NCBI GenBank assembly: GCA_021817755.1
Contig: JAKAGC010000077.1
Coordinates: 1 to 10,549 of the forward strand
Source: Acidobacteriota bacterium
Lineage (GTDB): Bacteria; Acidobacteriota; Aminicenantia; UBA2199
DNA: 10,549 nucleotides
Direction of reading: 5' to 3'
This document shows, piece after piece, positions 5,068 to 10,549 of this stretch. Position 1 is the stretch's first letter; every line of letters starts with the position of its first letter. The notes under the pieces were generated by a model, which did not search any database, had not been told where the DNA came from, and saw only the letters and a list, made by a program, of their open reading frames with translations. Made by a program: the position numbers and the translations under genes.

Positions 5068-7893
5068 ATGAAAATTATGTATCGGCAGGTCGTTAAGAAG
5101 AGGTTTTCTGCGTTTTTAATTTTAATATTCTTATTGGCGCTACAATTGTGGCCCGTTGCTCCCAATACATCCATTGAAAATTACCTGATCGATAAATGGG
5201 ATATCATTGATGGACTGCCTCCGGAAATTATTTCTATTACTCAAACTCCTGACGGTTACCTCTATATTGCAACAAATAAAGAATTATTCCGATTCGATGG
5301 TATCCGGTTTGAAATCGTTCCGTTCTATGAAGATATTAAAATTATCCCCAAAAAAAGTGTCTACCCAAATGCTCTATTTCTCGATAAATCAAAAATACTC
5401 TGGATTGCAAGTGCCTATGGCTTGACATCTTATGATTACAGAACGGGAAAATTCAAAACTCTTACTACTGAAGATGGGTTACCTTCGGATAAAATTCGAA
5501 AGGTTCAGGAGGATATGAGTGGTAACCTCTGGATTGGCTTTTTTGTCAGTTTTGCAGCACGTTATTCCAATGGAAAAGTAACAACGTTCGGCCCTTCTTC
5601 CGGATTGGAGGGTAAAAAAATAAATGCCATAATCGAAGATCGTTACGGTCGCTTAATTCTTGGAACTCGCGAAGATGGACTATTTATTTACAAAGACGGA
5701 CAGTTTTCACACTATATAATCGAAGGATTGAATTATTCCGAACTGAATGCAATCAGAGAGGATTCCCAGGGTGCCTTATGGATCGGAACCAAAAGCGGTT
5801 TGTCTCGGTTTATGGATGGAAAATTACGAGAATATACTTCTCATGATGGGCTATCCGGGAATTCAATATCTTATATCTTCGAAGATAGTGATAAAAATTT
5901 ATGGGTTGGTTCAAGTAACGGTTTAAACCGGGTAAAGGTCCTGGAAAACGGATCGATTAATATCGAGCACTTACTACCAGGTGAGATTGTACTTTATATA
6001 TTTGAAGATAGTGAAAAAAACGTATGGATCGGAACTGCACAACATGGATTGAAACGATTGAAAGATCGAAAGTTTTTTTCTGTTCCGTTTTTTGACTCAC
6101 AAATCGGTGAAGAATTTACGTCGCTTTATGAAGATGCGAATGGTGATATTTATGCAGGGTCTGTAAGCGGGAAGATATTCCGTTATAATCCTCTGAATGA
6201 GAAAACTGAAATTATCTACCCCCGGGAAATGAAGAACGCCAGTATCATTTCTTTTGCGAGAGATTCTGAAAACAATTTATGGATTGGAACAATAGGGAAG
6301 GGTGTTTTCAAATTAAAAAATAAAACATGGTCATCCTATACTACGAGCAATGGATTGGCAGATAATACGGTTACTTCAATTTTTAGTGATAGTGAGGGCT
6401 CTTTATGGTTTAGTACCCTGGATGGCGTGAGTGTATTAAAGAAAGGGGAAAATGTCATCCATACTTTTGGAACTAAAGAGGGATTGCCTGGAAAATGTGT
6501 ATCTTCAGTAATTGAGGATAAATCTAAGAATATATGGATCGCTACAGATAAAGGCATAATAGTTTTGAAAGATGGGAAACTTGAGAAAGCCAGTTCTATA
6601 TACTATCTTAAAGGGACGGTTGTTTCATGTATTTATGAAGATACCAATTCTCCCGGGGTTTTTTGGATTTCCACCAATGGCGACGGGTTAAAACGATTAG
6701 ATAAAAGTAACGGAAGAATTTTGTCTTTTAATACGTCTCTTGGGATGGCTACAGATTTTCTTTACCGGTTCTACGAAGACCATCAGGGTAATTTTTGGAT
6801 TGCCAGTAATAATGGCGTTCTTCGTATTGATAAGAATCCGTTAAATCAAATGGCTTATCGTGGGTTACAATGGATTAATTGTATATCTTATGATGTTTCA
6901 GATGGTTTGAAGGATATTGAATTTAATAATTATAACTCTGCAAATTCGGCGATCGAGATTAATAATGGAGAGTTCTGGTTTGTTACCAAAAAGGGTATTT
7001 CTACTGTGAATCCCGTAAATATCCTAATTAATAAAATGCCTCCCCAGGTTTTTGTTGAAAAGGTCAATATCGGAAATAAATCCTATTCTCCCATTGTATT
7101 TTTGAAACATTTTGAATCTAAAGGGAACAATGAAATCGGTTTTCGTTTTAGTGCTCCCACATTTCTTTCACCTTCAAAAGTGAAATATAAGTATTTTTTA
7201 AAGGGATATGACACAGATTGGGAATTTCTTCCCCAGGGGAGTGATCGATTTATCAGTTATAGAAACATTAATCCCGGAGAATATACATTCAAAGTCACGG
7301 CTTGTAATTCGGATGGTATATGGAATAGGGAGGGAGATTCCATTGTTCTTGTCGTAAAGCCTTTTATTTATCAAACATTGTTTTTTAAATTATTTATTTT
7401 ATTCTTTATTGCTTCGGTTGCAATGATTCTGGTTTATTTTCATATGAAAAGAAGAGAGATGCGTAAATCCCGTGAGAGTGTAGAAAAAAGCGAAGAAGAT
7501 AAGACAGATGAAAGTACGGAAACTAAGCGGATACCGTTACCTGAAGATGTTGTCGAATCTTTGACCCGGAAATTAAAACAGGTTATGGAAACTGAAAAGA
7601 TCTATAGAGACCAGGAAATTTCTTTGAAATCCGTAGCGGATCAAATTGGAACTACCCCTCATGTTCTTTCCCAATTACTGAATGAAAATTTAAACCGCAA
7701 TTTCGCTGATTTTATTAATTCATACAGAATTGAAGAGATTAAAGCCATTCTCGATGAACCCGAAGGACTGAAGAAAAAGAATTGGATACTTGCTCATGAT
7801 GCAGGATTTAATAATATGACCGTGTTTTATAAGGCATTTAAGAGATACACGGGAATGACTACCAATGATTATAAGAAGAAAATGAAAAAATAA
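5068..7893 (+). CDS. Transmembrane one-component regulator: propeller, Y_Y_Y, AraC-type HTH
   Basis: This 941-residue protein is built like the periplasmic half of a hybrid two-component propeller sensor joined straight to a DNA-binding domain. A signal sequence (hydrophobic ~14-30) is followed by about 14 Reg_prop repeats of the form 'i..i.eD..g.lWiGt..Gl.r', for example IREDSQGALWIGTKSGLSRF. These would make two seven-bladed propellers up to about residue 655. A Y_Y_Y domain (~707-765, YKYFLKGYDTDW...) precedes a single membrane helix (~773-791). A highly charged linker leads to a C-terminal AraC/XylS-type pair of helix-turn-helix motifs (~824-941, ending in GFNNMTVFYKAFKRYTGMTTNDY). No HisKA, HATPase or receiver lies between membrane and HTH, so signal transfer must be direct, probably through dimerisation. 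The start uses AAAAAGG just upstream; ATG 5077 is an alternative. It lies 201 bases after the peptide gene and is convergent with the caspase genes, 13 bases apart. The ligand and targets are not visible. Confidence 0.92.
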   Translation: MKIMYRQVVKKRFSAFLILIFLLALQLWPVAPNTSIENYLIDKWDIIDGLPPEIISITQTPDGYLYIATNKELFRFDGIRFEIVPFYEDIKIIPKKSVYPNALFLDKSKILWIASAYGLTSYDYRTGKFKTLTTEDGLPSDKIRKVQEDMSGNLWIGFFVSFAARYSNGKVTTFGPSSGLEGKKINAIIEDRYGRLILGTREDGLFIYKDGQFSHYIIEGLNYSELNAIREDSQGALWIGTKSGLSRFMDGKLREYTSHDGLSGNSISYIFEDSDKNLWVGSSNGLNRVKVLENGSINIEHLLPGEIVLYIFEDSEKNVWIGTAQHGLKRLKDRKFFSVPFFDSQIGEEFTSLYEDANGDIYAGSVSGKIFRYNPLNEKTEIIYPREMKNASIISFARDSENNLWIGTIGKGVFKLKNKTWSSYTTSNGLADNTVTSIFSDSEGSLWFSTLDGVSVLKKGENVIHTFGTKEGLPGKCVSSVIEDKSKNIWIATDKGIIVLKDGKLEKASSIYYLKGTVVSCIYEDTNSPGVFWISTNGDGLKRLDKSNGRILSFNTSLGMATDFLYRFYEDHQGNFWIASNNGVLRIDKNPLNQMAYRGLQWINCISYDVSDGLKDIEFNNYNSANSAIEINNGEFWFVTKKGISTVNPVNILINKMPPQVFVEKVNIGNKSYSPIVFLKHFESKGNNEIGFRFSAPTFLSPSKVKYKYFLKGYDTDWEFLPQGSDRFISYRNINPGEYTFKVTACNSDGIWNREGDSIVLVVKPFIYQTLFFKLFILFFIASVAMILVYFHMKRREMRKSRESVEKSEEDKTDESTETKRIPLPEDVVESLTRKLKQVMETEKIYRDQEISLKSVADQIGTTPHVLSQLLNENLNRNFADFINSYRIEEIKAILDEPEGLKKKNWILAHDAGFNNMTVFYKAFKRYTGMTTNDYKKKMKK

Positions 7894-7906
7894 AAAAGCG
7901 GGAATT

Positions 7907-8824
7907 TTATTGGAAAGTTATATTGTAAGTGCTTTTAGTGTTAAATAATATATTCCATCCTTCATGGGTAAATAATATAAATGAAGCCGGGGAATTGCAA
8001 TTCGAATTATTTAAATAACCATATTCCGGAAAATATCCGGTTGTTTCAATCAAATTAAAGCGGATTGCCATATAGATTTCTTTAATTTCTATCCATGGCT
8101 TTTTATTCTTTTCCAATTCCAATGTAAAAAGACGGGCGAATTCGGATTTCCCCGGAACTTTTTCAAACCCTCCCGAAGTCAAAACCTTTTTAGAACATCG
8201 ATTATAAATTTCTGGGAAGGTGTTTTGAATATTTTCCGAATTATCTGAGTCATATCCATTTGAGATAAGTGTGGATGCATAACAGGAATCGGAAACGATA
8301 AGAATATGGTTTGATTTTATTTTATTAATTAAACCGGTTAATTCTGAATTACTGAACCAATAGGCTCTTGAGTTGATGTCTATATCTGCATTATAAGGAA
8401 TCCAGTAACCGTTCCAGGATTCTTCTGTATAGGATTGACCATGCCCGCTGAAGTAGATTAAAAGCGAATCGTTTTCTTTTAATTGATTTTCTCTTCCTGC
8501 CTGAAAACTGATTAGATAATTGCGTATTGCTTCCTTAGTTGCGTTTTCGTTATATAATTCTTTCACTTCATCGAAATGGTATTTAGATACGATTACTTTC
8601 TTCAATCCTAGTGCTTCTTTTACCGGCCCGCGGATGGAAGGCCAGTACTGATAGTTTTCTATTGCGATGATGAATAGGTATTGTTTACCCGGTAATGAAT
8701 TTTCGATTGCCTGATTGTATTCTTCTTTGAATCCTTGCCGTATTACGATGCCTCGGCTCTCATTGGAAAAGAGCATGAGGTAAATAATCGTACCGGTAAG
8801 AAAACAAAAAAGAACTTTTTTCAT
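7907..8824 (-). CDS. Secreted caspase-like (C14) protease, single domain
   Basis: The protein has 305 residues from the ATG at 8824, which overlaps the stop codon of the upstream gene as TAATG. This start is preferred over the in-frame ATG at 8866 because it begins directly with a signal peptide (MKKVLFCFLTGTIIYLMLFS...) and sits at the coupling site, with GGAAAAAA before it. The caspase fold is visible: the first strand YLFIIAIENYQYW (~49-61), a helix with PVKEALGLKKVI, the strand LLIYFSGHGQ carrying catalytic His128, then ILIVSDSCYAS with catalytic Cys181. Both dyad residues are present, so activity is plausible. There is no added domain beyond the caspase unit. Export to the periplasm or outside is inferred from the signal peptide. 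Substrates are unknown; bacterial relatives often cleave after Arg or Lys. Confidence 0.88.
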   Translation of the reverse strand: MKKVLFCFLTGTIIYLMLFSNESRGIVIRQGFKEEYNQAIENSLPGKQYLFIIAIENYQYWPSIRGPVKEALGLKKVIVSKYHFDEVKELYNENATKEAIRNYLISFQAGRENQLKENDSLLIYFSGHGQSYTEESWNGYWIPYNADIDINSRAYWFSNSELTGLINKIKSNHILIVSDSCYASTLISNGYDSDNSENIQNTFPEIYNRCSKKVLTSGGFEKVPGKSEFARLFTLELEKNKKPWIEIKEIYMAIRFNLIETTGYFPEYGYLNNSNCNSPASFILFTHEGWNILFNTKSTYNITFQ

Positions 8825-10549
8825 TAATTTTTTCCAATTGTAAACGTATATTCTTGAGTACCCCAATTCTTCCCTGTACTTCGTCCTACGATCGATGAGG
8901 CGTTTTTTTCCAGAAGTCCGATATTTATTGGAACTTCGGTAACGATTAATTTGATAATTTCTTTTCCCGGTTTTTCAAGCAGCAAAAGTACACTGTTTTT
9001 CAAATCCACTTCACTTTCTGCCGGGATTAATGCTTTTTGCCATCGATCTCCCAGGTTTGGGAATATTGCTTCTGTTTTCCCATTTTCAGGGAGATCCAGA
9101 ATATAGACATAACAATCCTTACAACTATGATTTTTTATTTTGAAAGAAAGAATTGTTCCAGGTTGAAAATCACGATTATGTAACGATTCTGATGAATTGA
9201 ATTCCAATTGCTTTTTATACCATTTTTTATTTTCCCTAAAAAATTCTTCACGTAATCCTGTTCCTGCTGATGGAAACCAGGAAGTTATTGAAAGATGAAC
9301 ATTGATTTTAAGTTCTGAATCAAGATTTTTTAAGCGGTTTATATTGTTTCTTTTTTTCCAATAATTCATGAGGATATATAGTTCTCGTGAAAAGGGGAGT
9401 AGGGAATCACCAAATTTAAAGAACATGGCTACCCATTCGAAAGAGTAAAAAGTATTTTCTTCTTCTGTTACCAGATCGCCTACTTTTAATTTTGATCCTC
9501 CTTTTTTTAATATGGCTTCACTGTAGAAAGGCGTTACTCTGGTAATCATAAGCTGTGGAAGTTTCATTTTGTTTTTTATACCCGGATTATAAAGCCGGAA
9601 AAGTGTTCCCTGACAGATTCCCGATATATAACCTGCTTCGATTCTGATATTTTTTCCTCTATCCCATACTTTGCTAATAGGAATTCGAGGGGGAGCCTGT
9701 AGAGCATCGGTTCCAAATATTCCTTTATCCGGATCGCCTTGAAATTGAGGGTGTTGTTGATCAAAATAAGTAGAGACCATGATACTGGTTCTCTGAAAAA
9801 TATCACTCCAGGTTTCGCCAGACATTGCATGGCTTAATGCTTTGGCCCAATACCACGAAAATAAACCGTGGGTTTGCCCGTCAAAATTTGCTTCAAATGC
9901 CATTTCATTATCTTGTGAAGCCCCGATAAGAATACCAGTATTATATTCTTTATTAATCACTACTTTTGAGATTGGTTCGGGGTAATCATGATCGGGGGTG
10001 ACTGATCGAACCGTTAGAATATCACCCCGTGATGAACTACCGGAGTGGCATGAGTCCGAGATAAAAATTACATTCTCTGTTTTTTCAAAAATAGGAATTA
10101 ACCACATATTTATTTCATCATCTGTTATATCGTAACGGTCTTTACCTTCTACCTTAGTGCTTCTTGCACCATATGAAACCCAGGTTTGATCGTAAACTCC
10201 CGGATACTCATCTCCATTTCTATCCGGTACCAGTGAACCATGCCCACAGTAATGAATATAAACCCAATCTCCTTTTTTTAATTTTTGGGAAAGCTGGAAA
10301 AATGCCTTTTCAAGGGCAGTATGGGTGGCGTTTTGATTGAATGCAAATAGGATATTTTCCTCTTTAAAATGAAACGTATTTAATAGTATATTTTTTATCA
10401 TATATAAATCATTTCTCGGGCCTTCCAGGGATGGCAGGCCTGAAATCGTATAATCGGAAATACCTATTAATAAGGCATATTTTGTCTCTCCCCATAGATG
10501 TGAATATAATATAATAATATAAAGTAAAAGGACAATTTTTAGTGAGTTT
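8824..10549 (-). CDS. Secreted metacaspase-like protease with C-terminal DUF4384, 5' end off window
   Basis: The frame stays open past the first internal ATG (10401) to the right edge. The extra 49 codons matter: they encode a signal peptide (NSLKIVLLLYIIILYSHLWG) and the first caspase strand (KYALLIGISDY), so the true start lies just beyond the window and at least 574 residues are real. Numbering from the edge, the dyad is His103 (HYCGHGS) and Cys167 (ISDSCHSG). Between them are DEYPGVYDQTW (113-123) and DITDDE (140-145), typical of metacaspase-type p20 domains. After the ~240-residue catalytic domain comes a mixed region, then a DUF4384-like domain (~463-542) with GTILSFKIKN, YVYILDLPENGKTEAIFPN and LIVTEVPINI. 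DUF4384 often accompanies bacterial caspases and kinases; its role is unclear. The gene overlaps the second caspase gene by one base, so the two are translated together. Confidence 0.9.
   Translation of the reverse strand, partial: NSLKIVLLLYIIILYSHLWGETKYALLIGISDYTISGLPSLEGPRNDLYMIKNILLNTFHFKEENILFAFNQNATHTALEKAFFQLSQKLKKGDWVYIHYCGHGSLVPDRNGDEYPGVYDQTWVSYGARSTKVEGKDRYDITDDEINMWLIPIFEKTENVIFISDSCHSGSSSRGDILTVRSVTPDHDYPEPISKVVINKEYNTGILIGASQDNEMAFEANFDGQTHGLFSWYWAKALSHAMSGETWSDIFQRTSIMVSTYFDQQHPQFQGDPDKGIFGTDALQAPPRIPISKVWDRGKNIRIEAGYISGICQGTLFRLYNPGIKNKMKLPQLMITRVTPFYSEAILKKGGSKLKVGDLVTEEENTFYSFEWVAMFFKFGDSLLPFSRELYILMNYWKKRNNINRLKNLDSELKINVHLSITSWFPSAGTGLREEFFRENKKWYKKQLEFNSSESLHNRDFQPGTILSFKIKNHSCKDCYVYILDLPENGKTEAIFPNLGDRWQKALIPAESEVDLKNSVLLLLEKPGKEIIKLIVTEVPINIGLLEKNASSIVGRSTGKNWGTQEYTFTIGKN

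Noticed and set aside
7894..7906. Bidirectional terminator between the convergent regulator and caspase genes
   Set aside because: The gap is only 13 bases and shows A- and T-rich tracts but no stem of useful length on either strand.
8825..8866. ATG at 8866 as start of the second caspase gene
   Set aside because: It adds 14 residues before a clear signal peptide and lies inside the upstream coding region. The ATG at 8824 fits the TAATG coupling and the signal peptide.
1..10549. CRISPR arrays, tRNA or rRNA genes, insertion-sequence ends or transposase remnants
   Set aside because: No regularly spaced repeats, no cloverleaf-like segments ending in CCA, no transposase motifs and no paired terminal inverted repeats with target duplications were found.

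Overview
This is an AT-rich bacterial window, roughly one third G+C by eye. It looks Gram-negative: several products have signal peptides followed by large periplasmic-type domains, and two regulators span the inner membrane. Some genes have good Shine-Dalgarno sites (AAGGAGGA, GGAGGA, AGGTGG), which is atypical of Bacteroidota, although the protein families (6-bladed propellers, propeller/Y_Y_Y regulators, KGG-leader peptides) are ones best known there. The combination with secreted caspase-like proteases would fit a Candidatus Aminicenantes or Acidobacteriota-type genome. That placement is an inference from gene content, not something the sequence proves.

Layout. (1) Positions 2-1031, plus strand: the C-terminal end of a probable 6-bladed beta-propeller protein, a 67-residue membrane-anchored peptide with three cysteines, and a membrane-anchored thioredoxin-fold protein with a CRDC motif. 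(2) Positions 1174-4133, plus strand: a signalling pair made of a TPR/GAF histidine kinase whose corrected N-terminus carries a lipobox, followed by a stand-alone CheY-like receiver. (3) Positions 4134-4707: a non-coding stretch. Its first 470 bases are featureless and AT-rich. Its last 100 are G+C-richer and form a potentially structured leader flanked by direct repeats. (4) Positions 4708-4866: a short gene missing from a standard ORF scan, encoding a 52-residue peptide with a double-glycine (KGG) leader and a 15-residue Thr/Cys core. It is a RiPP (lanthipeptide-like) precursor and ends in a strong intrinsic terminator. (5) Positions 5068-7893, plus strand: a 941-residue membrane-spanning one-component regulator (14 propeller repeats, Y_Y_Y, one membrane helix, AraC-type DNA-binding domain) with its own sigma70-like promoter. 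(6) Positions 7907-10549, minus strand: two secreted caspase-like (C14) proteases joined by a TAATG stop/start overlap. The upstream one runs off the window edge.

How they may work together. The kinase and receiver form an ordinary phosphorelay pair whose output is elsewhere. The peptide, the AraC-type envelope sensor and the convergent caspase pair lie within 6 kb. A peptide-signalling or peptide-maturation locus, with periplasmic proteases and a propeller sensor, is an attractive but unproven reading. No lanthipeptide synthetase, radical SAM enzyme or C39 peptidase-transporter is present in the window, so any modifying enzymes must be encoded elsewhere.
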